This document shows positions 7,662-15,159 of a stretch of DNA of 20,881 nt, piece by piece. The notes beneath the pieces were generated by a model. That model saw only the letters and a list, made by a program, of their open reading frames with translations, was not told the DNA's origin and did no database searches. Position 1 is the first letter of the stretch; every line of letters starts with the position of its first letter. Made by a program: the position numbers and the translations under genes. Origin of the DNA: CAYSPU01 sp964432995 (GTDB lineage: Bacteria; Verrucomicrobiota; Verrucomicrobiia; Limisphaerales; JAHDYP01); assembly GCA_964432995.1 (NCBI GenBank), contig CAYSPU010000086.1, positions 1 to 20,881 on the forward strand. The letters run 5' to 3'.

Positions 7662-8909
7662 ATGAAGCTCAGGAGAAAGAGGATTGTTCTCTTTGCGGGC
7701 ATCGCGGTGGTGGCCTGTGCGGCCGGGTTCCTCCTGCTGCCGGAGTCAACGTTCAACGACGACGACCTCAAACCCGTGCGCGCAGGTTTGGACGAGAGCG
7801 ACAACGCCTTCGCCATCATCGAGAAGGCTCGCGGTCAGTTGCTCTGGGCAGACGAGGCCGAGATCCGCCAAGCAGCCGACATGGCGGAAGGCAACCCCCG
7901 GGTCTCGTGGGACCCCGCGTTGGCGGAGAAGCTGTTGGCCAGGAATCCCGGCGCCCTCTCACTCCTGGATGATGTCCTGAGCCGTCGTGGTCTGGAGGTC
8001 CCCACCCCCCGCGGTTTTGACGAGACCTATCCCGGACTGGACAGGCTGTGGCGACTGAGCGCGTTGGCCTCGATCCGAGCAGAGGTGCTCTTCCGTGAGG
8101 GTCGCGAGCAGGAGGCTTTCGACCTGGCTTTCAAGATCGTCGAGTTGGGACGGCGCATTCAGGCCGCGGGTGGTGAGAGCTACTACTATACGAGAGGCCT
8201 GTCGACGAAGAAGCTCGGCTTGAATCGCATTCGGCTGATGGCTGCCAGAACGTCCTTGCCGGCAGAGACCCTGTTGACCTTCGTGAAGCGGTTGGACCAT
8301 TACCGCGCCGACACGGCCGCGTTGACCAACGTGTTCAAGACAGACTACCAGCTCAATGTCCGGATGATCGAAGACTTGGCCGAAGGCAAGTTGCCCGGCA
8401 CCAACGCTCCGACTCCATCTATCCGCTTCGACGTGGTGCCAGGCGTATTGAAGCTGACGACCACCAAGCGCCTCTTCGCCGACTGCACGCGTGTCTGTAT
8501 GAAGAGTCTCTCCTACCCCTACGCGCGCATGCCGCGAAACGAAGTGCCCAAGGCGAGTCGCAGCAGACTGGCGCTGATGCTCGGCCGGAACTTCGTCGGC
8601 GAGATGATGTACGACGTGACCGGCGGTCACACCGTTGGCCTGCTCCGCGACAAATGCCATGAGAACGTCCTGCTCGCGGCCACCCAGCTCGTGCTCGCGC
8701 TGAAGTGCTGGACGTTGCGGCACGGGACGCTGCCCCAATCACTGACTGCCCTGGTGCCGGACTACCTGGTCGAGATCCCTCGCGACGACTGGGAAGGGCA
8801 ACCCTTCCGCTACTCGGTGGAACGGAGGCTGATCTACTCGGTGAGCTCGGATTTGGCAGACAACGGTGGGAAGGCGTTCGATGACTCGGTGTTCGAGATG
8901 GGATTCTGA
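7662..8909 (+). CDS. Membrane-anchored protein of unknown function with a pseudopilin-like C-terminal motif
   Basis: 415 residues. A basic start (MKLRRKR) is followed by one hydrophobic segment at about residues 8-27, giving an N-terminal anchor or uncleaved signal. The rest is predicted extracytoplasmic and helical. The C-terminal part from about residue 343 reads LVLALKCWTLRHGTLPQSL, then ALVPDYLVEIPRDDWEGQPF and YSVSSDLADNGG. That pattern (long helix, hydrophilic turn, LVPxYL-x-x-PxDxW-x-GxPF, YSxxxDxxDNGG) recurs in hypothetical proteins of Planctomycetes and Verrucomicrobia. It resembles the tail of GspG-like pseudopilins, but there is no prepilin-type N-terminus, so pilin function is not claimed. 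It stands alone, with repeat-filled gaps on both sides. Base use is slightly less C-rich at third positions than in the genes before it. Confidence 0.82.
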   Translation: MKLRRKRIVLFAGIAVVACAAGFLLLPESTFNDDDLKPVRAGLDESDNAFAIIEKARGQLLWADEAEIRQAADMAEGNPRVSWDPALAEKLLARNPGALSLLDDVLSRRGLEVPTPRGFDETYPGLDRLWRLSALASIRAEVLFREGREQEAFDLAFKIVELGRRIQAAGGESYYYTRGLSTKKLGLNRIRLMAARTSLPAETLLTFVKRLDHYRADTAALTNVFKTDYQLNVRMIEDLAEGKLPGTNAPTPSIRFDVVPGVLKLTTTKRLFADCTRVCMKSLSYPYARMPRNEVPKASRSRLALMLGRNFVGEMMYDVTGGHTVGLLRDKCHENVLLAATQLVLALKCWTLRHGTLPQSLTALVPDYLVEIPRDDWEGQPFRYSVERRLIYSVSSDLADNGGKAFDDSVFEMGF

Positions 8910-9189
8910 GCGAGGTCGCAGAGACGCCAACGTTCGGCGGACCCGCAGCGCCTGTCCGGCTCGCAGCCAGGATTTGCCCCGGCGCCTCAGCCATCTCCGC
9001 TGAGGTCAGCGTGTGTGATCCGAGAAGGCGGACGCCCGGAGATGGCAATCCGGACCGCCCGCCGTCCCGGCGGGCAGCGGCAACGCAGGGCGGACGCCCC
9101 TCCGAACCCCCTGATTGCCTCCCGTCCATCGTGGCTGCTGCGAGCAGGGCACCTGTCTGCGTCCCGTGCCGCCCCGCATCTGTCCCAGA
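8910..9189. other. Gap without recognisable gene
   Basis: Follows the stop of the anchored protein. It contains short GC-rich inverted segments such as CCGCCGTCCCGGCGGGC near 9058 but no credible coding frame. Overlapping frames on both strands here have no signal peptide, motif or ribosome binding site. Confidence 0.4.
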
Positions 9190-9296
9190 GACTGGACACA
9201 CGGGGCTGCAGCTCCCGTTAAATCGTGCATATGCACGATTTAACGGACGCAGCGGTCGCGTCCTGCCAATCCGTGCGTCTCTGGTGCCCGCCACCG
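9190..9296 (+). repeat. Palindrome-centred ~107-bp repeat, copy B (perfect 32-bp palindrome)
   Basis: The core at 9215-9246 is a perfect 32-bp palindrome, each arm reading CCGTTAAATCGTGCAT from its own 5' end. The flanks match copy A (7272-7377) with only scattered substitutions. Read through the centre, either strand encodes the same peptide LNRAYARFNG, which explains look-alike short frames on both strands here. Confidence 0.9.
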
Positions 9297-9386
9297 AACG
9301 GATCCGCGAATCGCATGTCCCCCTCTCGTGTGGCCTTGCGCTCCTGCGGAGCTGGCGACCTCCGGGCGCGCCGGACGCAAGGCGCA

Positions 9387-9485
9387 CCAGAGCACGCATC
9401 TGCGCCTGGAAACCGAACGGACGCGCCCGGTCGCCTGTCCCAATCTGGCTCCCGATGAATCATGCATATGCACGATTCATCCGTC
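9387..9485 (-). repeat. Palindrome-centred repeat, copy C (divergent, inverted)
   Basis: The core at 9454-9481 is a 28-bp palindrome with one mismatch (left arm GATGAATCATGCAT), sharing the central TGCATATGCACGATT with copies A and B. On the minus strand it is followed by CGCGTCC and CTCTGGTGC, as in the others on the plus strand. It therefore appears to be an inverted, diverged member facing copy B. Confidence 0.65.
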
Positions 9486-9493
9486 GACCCGGC

Positions 9494-9520
9494 TGCATGG
9501 ACATTACCTCCCTACGGCAC
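9494..9520 (-). repeat. REP-like element, single copy
   Basis: GCATGGACATTACCTCCCTACGGCACG differs at about three positions from the unit at 16675-16700 (GCATCGACATTACGTCCC and onwards). It lies 12 nt beyond the stop of the minus-strand gene that ends at 9533, so it may lie in that transcript's 3' end. Its small hairpin is weakened by the substitutions. Confidence 0.6.
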
Positions 9521-9532
9521 GCCGACTGCCGT

Positions 9533-11971
9533 TCATTCTGCATTCCTGCCTTCCCCATTCACGGCTCGGGGCAGCCAGCGCGTCAGCAGGTCCTGGCAGT
9601 TCACCACCTTCTCCGCCAAGTCCACCGGCACATAGTAGTACTGGTTCGAGGCCTCGAAACCGATTCGCGAATCCCGCCCCTGGATTCCGCACAAACGCCG
9701 GGCCAGATCGATCTCCTGCCGCAGCAACCGCTCGAGCTCCGCCCCCAGCGCTGCGCGATCAGTGGTGGTCTTCGCCTCCCGCAGTTGCTGTCGGGCGCGA
9801 ACAAATCGGGCTTGGTTCGCTGTGCTCCGGAAGTGGACGCCTGCGGCTTCGATCACCGTCAACTCCCGTGCTGCGGCGCGGGCCTGGTCGCTTGTGAGCT
9901 GGGCCTTCTGTTTCTGCAACGTAGCCGCCAGCTCCGTGTGAGCCCGCTCGAAACCGCTTGCGACCTTCTCCAGTTGGCCGATGAACGCCTCCGCCGGATA
10001 GACCGCGCGCCACCCGTCCAGGTCGTCGTACGGGAATCCCACCATGGTGGCGCGGTAGCCGGTTGGCTCGCCCCACAGCAGGTTGGCTGGTCCAAGTTGC
10101 ATCGGCGCGTTGTAGACCACACCCCCGTGATAGGGGAATTCGCTGAACGCGGTGCTCAGGTTCGTCCAGGCCCGCACCAGCGCTGGCGCCAACGCTGGCC
10201 CGACGCGCTCGGTCGCGACCCGTTGCAGAATCGCTTCTGGCCGTTCGGCGGCGCCCGTCGGCACCGCCGGACTCGTCCGCGCCATGACCTCGAGGTTCGG
10301 CGACGGATACCCGCCCAGCGTCCAACCCAACATCACGCCGTCGACGCCCGCCGCCGACAGATTCGCCGCATGCCGCGCCACGTTCGCCACCGCCGGGATG
10401 TAAGGGACGGCGGAGAGCTCCCACGTGTTGCCGCACTGGACCTTGGCCAGCGTCTTCAAGCCCCGCCGCCGCGCCCATTCCCAGTGCCGCGTCGCCCGCG
10501 GACCCGGGCCCACGGTCGAAATCGAATACTCGCCCACCTCCGTGTTCACGCCTCCGCGGCTGATGGGAATCGACCACTCGCTTACGCTCATGAACATCAC
10601 TTCCGCCGGCAGCCGCGCGATGATGTCCTCGACCCACGCGTCCTGCCAACCCCAGTCCCAAGCGATCAGCCGCTGCGGGCCCCCGGCCAACCGAATGCCC
10701 GCATGCAAGGCGGCGTGCAGCTCGGCGATCACTTCCGACGGCCTCCGTTGCCCGCACCGCGGACATCCGGTTCCGCCTCCGTGCGACCAGCAGTTCGTCA
10801 GATTCTCCGAACCCGAGATTGTGAAGAACCCCGCCAGATCCGGAACCGCCCGGCAAATCGTGGCCATGGCCGCCGTCAGATAGTCGCGCACGGCGGGTAT
10901 ACTGGTGCACAGTGTTGCGTAATCGCTTTCCGTCACCCCGCGCAGCTCCGGCCGGCGGGCGAAGAAGCTCAGCGGCAACGACCGCGGCTCGTTCAGATAC
11001 AAATAGACCCCCACGCCGTGCCGCCGCGCCCGCCCGACCAACCGGCGCAGGTTCTCCAGACGCGCCTCATAGCGGTCGCTCTGCCGCGGGTCCCAGGCAA
11101 ACGGCGCGAGCCGGCTCAGCATCCCCTGCAGCCAGACACCGTCCACACCGCACGCCGCCAAACGGGCGAGATAACCGTCCGGGTACGGATCCAAATCAGG
11201 CTCGAGCAGCGGGTCGCCATACAACGCGAAGTAGGAATAGCAATACCGCGGCTGGAAACGGCTCGGCCCGGGCGCGGCCTTGGCGCCGGCCTTCGGAGGG
11301 CGTGACAGTTCTTCAACGAACGAAAACAGCGGCTCTCGTGTTGGTCCAACACCGTCGGGCAACTCGGCTTTCACCAACCGTGCCATTTCCCCCTCTCGCT
11401 CCAACGTCCGTTGGTCCGGCGCGCGATACTCGAGCCGTTCGCAGCGCGGCTTCAGATTCCCCAGCTTGACGAACAGGAAGTCGTCCTCGCGCAGCGCAAA
11501 CGCCATCTGCTCCGCGGTCCAACCCAGCAACTGCAGCAACTGGTCATACGGCAGCAGATGCCAGTTGCGTCGGATCACGGTCAGCGCCGAGCGCCGCTGC
11601 TGCAGGCGCGAAATCCGCGGCGGCCCCTGCAATCCCATCCGCCGCCCCAGCTTCACGACCTCGCCGCGCGTGGCGCCGATCACCGTCGCCATCCGTTCCG
11701 GGGGCACCAGTTGCCAGTTGCGCCACACAAACGCGTGCACCCGATCGGGGAAATGCGGCAGCGCCACAGGCGCCGGCGCGCTGCCCATCGGCAGTTCCGC
11801 CGCTGCCGCGGCCGCCGATCCGGCACCCCCGGACGCCGCGCCATCCGCCCCGCGGATCATTGCCGGCGCCAGTCCCAACGCCCCCAGGGCGACCGAACCG
11901 GTCCGCAGAAACTCCCGGCGGTCCAGCACGCCAGAGTGGTTCACAGAAATTGCTTTCATCGAAGACACCAT
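9533..11971 (-). CDS. Tat-exported putative TIM-barrel protein (glycoside-hydrolase-like), unknown substrate
   Basis: 812 residues from the ATG at 11971 (alternative ATG at 11959; neither has a clear Shine-Dalgarno). The open frame continues upstream to 12460, but that stretch lacks homology-like sequence. The start near 11971 places a twin-arginine signal, DRREFLRTGS (RR at 18-19) plus a hydrophobic Ala/Leu segment, at the N-terminus. Two short related helical motifs follow: WRNWQLVPPERMATVIG, then RRNWHLLPYDQLLQLLGW. The middle has TIM-barrel-like strands (GVDGVWLQGM, GVGVYLYLNEP, AGFFTISGSENL). Glu389 in SGSENL lies next to a CPRC pair (Cys403/Cys406) that could bind a metal. A helical region near the C-terminus (HTELAATLQKQKAQLT) may pack or oligomerise. 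I recognise this as a conserved uncharacterised Verrucomicrobia/Bacteroidota type, possibly related to GH20-like enzymes, but cannot name an activity. Confidence 0.82.
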   Translation of the reverse strand: MVSSMKAISVNHSGVLDRREFLRTGSVALGALGLAPAMIRGADGAASGGAGSAAAAAAELPMGSAPAPVALPHFPDRVHAFVWRNWQLVPPERMATVIGATRGEVVKLGRRMGLQGPPRISRLQQRRSALTVIRRNWHLLPYDQLLQLLGWTAEQMAFALREDDFLFVKLGNLKPRCERLEYRAPDQRTLEREGEMARLVKAELPDGVGPTREPLFSFVEELSRPPKAGAKAAPGPSRFQPRYCYSYFALYGDPLLEPDLDPYPDGYLARLAACGVDGVWLQGMLSRLAPFAWDPRQSDRYEARLENLRRLVGRARRHGVGVYLYLNEPRSLPLSFFARRPELRGVTESDYATLCTSIPAVRDYLTAAMATICRAVPDLAGFFTISGSENLTNCWSHGGGTGCPRCGQRRPSEVIAELHAALHAGIRLAGGPQRLIAWDWGWQDAWVEDIIARLPAEVMFMSVSEWSIPISRGGVNTEVGEYSISTVGPGPRATRHWEWARRRGLKTLAKVQCGNTWELSAVPYIPAVANVARHAANLSAAGVDGVMLGWTLGGYPSPNLEVMARTSPAVPTGAAERPEAILQRVATERVGPALAPALVRAWTNLSTAFSEFPYHGGVVYNAPMQLGPANLLWGEPTGYRATMVGFPYDDLDGWRAVYPAEAFIGQLEKVASGFERAHTELAATLQKQKAQLTSDQARAAARELTVIEAAGVHFRSTANQARFVRARQQLREAKTTTDRAALGAELERLLRQEIDLARRLCGIQGRDSRIGFEASNQYYYVPVDLAEKVVNCQDLLTRWLPRAVNGEGRNAE

Positions 11972-12364
11972 GCTTGGGCCGACTATCCCACAACCGTCCG
12001 CCCTCCCGCCAGCCACATTCTGCTGCCAAACCACCCGCAATCCGGTGCTCCGCGGTAGAAAGGCCGCAGATAACAATCTCCAGCCGCAGCCAAGGGCGTG
12101 TGCGCTTTGCTGCGGGTCGAGAAGACCCGCAGTCCCGCGCGTCCGAGCCATCGCGACGAGAAGAAGAGGAGCGACGCCCACTCGCCGGCTCGCCGACCTC
12201 CGACGCGCCGGCTCATGGAAAGGGGGAGGCGGGAGGGCGGTTGTGCGGAGTCCGTCCCTGTTGCTGCCTTCTTCCACGCGCGAGATGGGCCCGTTGACGT
12301 CTGTCTCATCAAATGTGACGTGTCTTGCCGTGGGCCTTCGTGTAGGTTCCCGCGGTTCTGGATT
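11972..12364. other. Divergent intergenic region with a strong hairpin
   Basis: Separates the minus-strand Tat-exported gene from the plus-strand repeat protein and should hold both promoters. Open frames cross it from both sides but look like random GC-rich extension. A TTGACG at 12294-12299 resembles a -35 box, but I see no matching -10 at the right spacing. The main structure is the hairpin at 12110-12132. Confidence 0.5.
12110..12132. repeat. Perfect 9-bp-stem hairpin in the divergent region
   Basis: CTGCGGGTC (12110-12118) pairs with GACCCGCAG (12124-12132) around a GAGAA loop. There is no T-tract on either side, so it is not a standard terminator. It lies about 140 bp upstream of one start and 230 bp upstream of the other. 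Confidence 0.6.
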
Positions 12365-14725
12365 ATGAAGATTCACTGGTGGATCAGTCATGGGTTGCTG
12401 TTGGGCATCGGCCTGTTCGCGGGCTGGCAACTGGCCCGCCAGCCGAACTCGCCGCCGCACGACGCCGCCACGAGCGCAAGCCTCACCAATCGCGACACCT
12501 CCAAAGCCCCCTCTTCCTTCCGCCGACTTCCCCGTCGACCGCTGGAAACCGCTGGGGAATCGCCGTCAAGTGCCAGCGGGGAACCGACTCCGTCCGAACT
12601 CAGGCGACGCACCCTCACCCTCGCGGAACTGCCGGACGCCATCCAGTCGGCCTTGTCCACGACCTCGATGAAGCGATTCAACGAGCTGTCGGAAGTCGCC
12701 CGGGCGATCGATCCGGCCGACGCCGCCGCTGCCATTCGGCTGGCGGAAGCGATTCCCGTTCTGCAGGAACGTCGCCAGTTCGTGGCCGAGCTGCTGGGTC
12801 GCTGGGCGGAAGTCGACCCGATGGCGGCGCTCCAGCAGGCTCAGGGGCTTTCCCCCTTTGGCCAGCGGAGCTTCGCGGTGGGAAAGGTGGTCGAGGTTTG
12901 GGCGAAGCAGGATGCGGCCGGGGTAGTCTCGTGGCTGCAGCAGGAGCCAGACCGGCAGCTCCGCCAGCAAGTCCTCCGCTCAGTAGTCGGCGTGGTTGCC
13001 GAAACGGATCCCCAGGCCGCCTTGGCCCTCGTCAGGCAGACCTCGGCGAATCCCCATGTTTGGGGTGGATACCACACCGTCTTCTCGGTCTGGGCCGGAA
13101 ATGACCCCGCTGCCGCCGCCGCCGCGCTGGACGGATTGGAGTCCGGGTTGCTGCGGCAGCAGTTGGCGGGGGCCGTCGTCTCCCAATGGGCGGCCCAGGA
13201 CCTTCCCGCCGCCCAAGCCTGGGTCGACCGAATGCCCGAGGGAAACGCCAGGCGCCAGGCCCAGGAACTCCTGATCCACGAAATGGCGCGTCGGGATCCG
13301 AATTCGGCGCTGGCCTATGCGGATCGTCTGCCGACCGGCGCTGGCCGCACCTCGGCGCGGCAGGCCGCGTTGAACGAGTGGGCGCAGCAGGATCCGCTCG
13401 CCGCCGTCGCGTGGATTCAGCAAATGCCCGAGGGGAAACAGCGCGCCGATGCGTTTCAGGCGGTAAGTTGGGCCTGGGCCGAGCAGGATCCCGCCGGCGC
13501 GGCTGCATATGCCAACTCGCTCCCGGCCGGGGAATCGCGACGCGCGCTGTTGGGCTCGATCGCCAACGCGTGGGCCTGGCGCGATGTCGACGCCGCATCG
13601 GAATGGGCCCGGCAACTCCCGGAGGGCCGCGACCGCACCGACGCCCTCCAGCAGGTGCTGAACATCCGGGCATCCCAGGACCCGGCCGCCGCCGTCCAAC
13701 TGCTCGACCAACTGCCGTCGGGTCCTGCCCGCAACCAGTTCATCGGCCAGATCGCCAGCCAATGGGCTGAGATGGATCTCGACGGGGCGCTCGCCTGGGC
13801 CACTTCGCTGCCTCCCGGTCCCGGTCAGCGCAACGCCCTGATGAACCTCTCCCACCGCCTCAGCTACGAGGACCCCACCAGGGCCGCGGAGTTCGCCCTG
13901 AACCTGCCCCCGGGCGAACTGCAGAACACGATGGTCTCCAGTGTGCTGCAGCCGCTGGCTGCGCAGGACCTCAACGCCGCCGTCGAACTGATCAATCGCC
14001 TGCCCGAAGGCCGCGGACGCGAGAGCGCTCTCCAGCAGATCAGTCACGTCTGGCTCCAGGAAGATCCCCTGGGCGCGGTAGGCTACGCCGAGAAACTCCC
14101 GGCGGGCACGACCAGAGACAACCTCCTCAGCACCCTGGCCAACAACTGGGCGACTTCCGATCCTCAGGCAGCATTGGCTTGGGCAGGTCAACTCCCCGAG
14201 GGCGAAGAACGAAAACGCGCCCTGGCGGGAATCGCCTCCGGCTGGGCGCAGAACCTGCCGGCCGACGCCGCCCGGTTCGTCAGCGGCCTCCCGCCCGGAG
14301 AACTCCAAAACGATGCCGCCACCTCCGTTGCGTCGAGCTGGGCACAATCGGATCCCCAGGCCGCAGCCACCTGGGTCAGCGGTTTCCCCGAAGGCCAGAG
14401 TCGTGACGATGCGGTCAACAGCGTGGTCTCCGCATGGGCCCACCAGGATCCCACCAGCGCGGCCACCTGGTTGCAGGCTATGTCCCCTGGCACCCCGCGC
14501 GACCGCGCCGTCAGCTCGTTCGTCGGAGCCCTCAGTTGGCAATACCCGGAAACCGCGGCGCAGTGGGCGGAATCCATCGGCGACGACATGCTGCGCCGGC
14601 AACAAATGGAACAGGTGGCGCATAGTTGGATCAGTCTGGACCGCCAGCGGGCCGCCGACTGGATTTCCGCCTCCGACCTGGCCGCCGACCAGAAAGAAGC
14701 CCTCTTGCGGCAAGCGGGCCGCTGA
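12365..14725 (+). CDS. Anchored protein of twenty 32-residue repeats (alpha-solenoid-like)
   Basis: 786 residues from the ATG at 12365. That start was chosen because it begins a hydrophobic N-terminal segment (MKIHWWISHGLLLGIGLFAG) and the upstream frame has no features. A low-complexity Ser/Pro/Arg linker (about 27-90) and one degenerate repeat (about 111-146) precede 20 consecutive units of exactly 32 residues (147-786). The last unit ends at the last residue. The consensus is W-A-x-x-D-P-x-A-A at the front, an aromatic or aliphatic residue near position 12, L-P-x-G-x-x-R in the middle and a hydrophobic helix at the end. Trp occupies position 1 in 14 of 20 units and Asp position 5 in 18 of 20. 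This suggests two helices per unit and a superhelical TPR/HEAT-like scaffold for protein binding. The exact function is unknown. It is divergent from the Tat-exported gene. Confidence 0.88.
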   Translation: MKIHWWISHGLLLGIGLFAGWQLARQPNSPPHDAATSASLTNRDTSKAPSSFRRLPRRPLETAGESPSSASGEPTPSELRRRTLTLAELPDAIQSALSTTSMKRFNELSEVARAIDPADAAAAIRLAEAIPVLQERRQFVAELLGRWAEVDPMAALQQAQGLSPFGQRSFAVGKVVEVWAKQDAAGVVSWLQQEPDRQLRQQVLRSVVGVVAETDPQAALALVRQTSANPHVWGGYHTVFSVWAGNDPAAAAAALDGLESGLLRQQLAGAVVSQWAAQDLPAAQAWVDRMPEGNARRQAQELLIHEMARRDPNSALAYADRLPTGAGRTSARQAALNEWAQQDPLAAVAWIQQMPEGKQRADAFQAVSWAWAEQDPAGAAAYANSLPAGESRRALLGSIANAWAWRDVDAASEWARQLPEGRDRTDALQQVLNIRASQDPAAAVQLLDQLPSGPARNQFIGQIASQWAEMDLDGALAWATSLPPGPGQRNALMNLSHRLSYEDPTRAAEFALNLPPGELQNTMVSSVLQPLAAQDLNAAVELINRLPEGRGRESALQQISHVWLQEDPLGAVGYAEKLPAGTTRDNLLSTLANNWATSDPQAALAWAGQLPEGEERKRALAGIASGWAQNLPADAARFVSGLPPGELQNDAATSVASSWAQSDPQAAATWVSGFPEGQSRDDAVNSVVSAWAHQDPTSAATWLQAMSPGTPRDRAVSSFVGALSWQYPETAAQWAESIGDDMLRRQQMEQVAHSWISLDRQRAADWISASDLAADQKEALLRQAGR
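12803..14722 (+). repeat. 20 x 96-bp in-frame tandem repeat array
   Basis: Exactly 1920 bp, encoding the 20 repeats of the gene at 12365-14725. Units are strongly diverged in DNA and moderately in protein, yet length is constant, so insertions and deletions seem to have been selected against. The array is old rather than a recent slippage product. Confidence 0.88.
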
Positions 14726-15029
14726 TGTGAACAGATGTGAATAACTCCCGCTTGCGCCGAGATTCGGAAGGTGTAGTAGTGAGATGGCGAAGCAAACGAG
14801 CATCTAGTCCAAGTACCGGGTTTGAGATCTTTGTCCGGGGCGTCAGGACTTATTCGCTAGCCGAATAGTGATCCCGCGTGCGGGAGCGCCAATCTCCTTA
14901 TGCCATTGCTTCGCCCTTTTCGTGTGCAGGAGGTGGTAACCGCGAGGTCATTGAGGATTGGGGATTCCACACTGGGAGTTTACTCCAAGATCCCAAAATC
15001 GAAAATCCTCAATCCCAAATCCCCAATCC
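14726..15029. other. Intergenic region with several inverted repeats, no gene seen
   Basis: Contains four pairs. TATTCG/CGAATA is at 14851-14856 and 14862-14867. TCCCGC/GCGGGA is at 14872-14877 and 14880-14885. A 10-bp pair GGCGAAGCAA/TTGCTTCGCC is at 14786-14795 and 14906-14915. A 12-bp pair GGATTGGGGATT/AATCCCCAATCC is at 14955-14966 and 15018-15029. It is more AT-rich than its surroundings. No T-tract terminator or tRNA-like fold was found. Confidence 0.5.
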
Positions 15030-15062
15030 TTAACCACGGATGAACACCGATAAACACGGATA
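15030..15062. repeat. Decamer tandem repeat, intergenic
   Basis: TTAACCACGGATG followed by ACACCGATAA and ACACGGATA units with 10-bp periodicity. It is the same family as 61-98 but in the opposite orientation. It joins directly onto the inverted-repeat region on its left. Confidence 0.7.
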
Positions 15063-15097
15063 CATGCGGAAGCTGCCGCAACCTGTTACCGTCGCAC

Positions 15098-15153
15098 CGC
15101 CGTGCCGCCGCGCCGTCGTGCCGACTCGCCGACATGCCAACTCGCCGCCGCGC
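15098..15153. repeat. Octamer tandem repeat, seven units
   Basis: Seven consecutive 8-bp units: CGCCGTGC, CGCCGCGC, CGTCGTGC, CGACTCGC, CGACATGC, CAACTCGC, CGCCGCGC. Positions 1, 4, 7 and 8 are constant (C, C, G, C). It ends 6 bp beyond the stop of the RtcB gene, so it would lie in that gene's 3' untranslated region. Confidence 0.65.
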
Positions 15154-15159
15154 CGGCCC

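Noticed and set aside
9011..11305. Plus-strand open frame of 764 codons
   Set aside because: Antisense to the Tat-exported gene for most of its length, and runs through palindromic repeats at its start. The translation is Arg/Pro-rich with no motif.
12098..12364. N-terminal extension of the 32-residue repeat protein
   Set aside because: Arg/Pro-rich, covers the hairpin at 12110-12132, and would make the hydrophobic anchor internal.
11972..12460. N-terminal extension of the Tat-exported protein
   Set aside because: It would place the twin-arginine signal internally and overlap the divergent gene start.
12980..14803. Minus-strand open frame of 607 codons opposite the 32-residue repeat protein
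   Set aside because: Shadow of the regular repeats; the plus-strand frame has the anchored start and conserved positions.
14726..15029. tRNA or small RNA gene
   Set aside because: No cloverleaf, no T-loop consensus, no promoter/terminator pair; only short hairpins.
15030..15153. CRISPR-like array
   Set aside because: The units are 8 or 10 bp and directly adjacent without spacers, and no cas gene is nearby.
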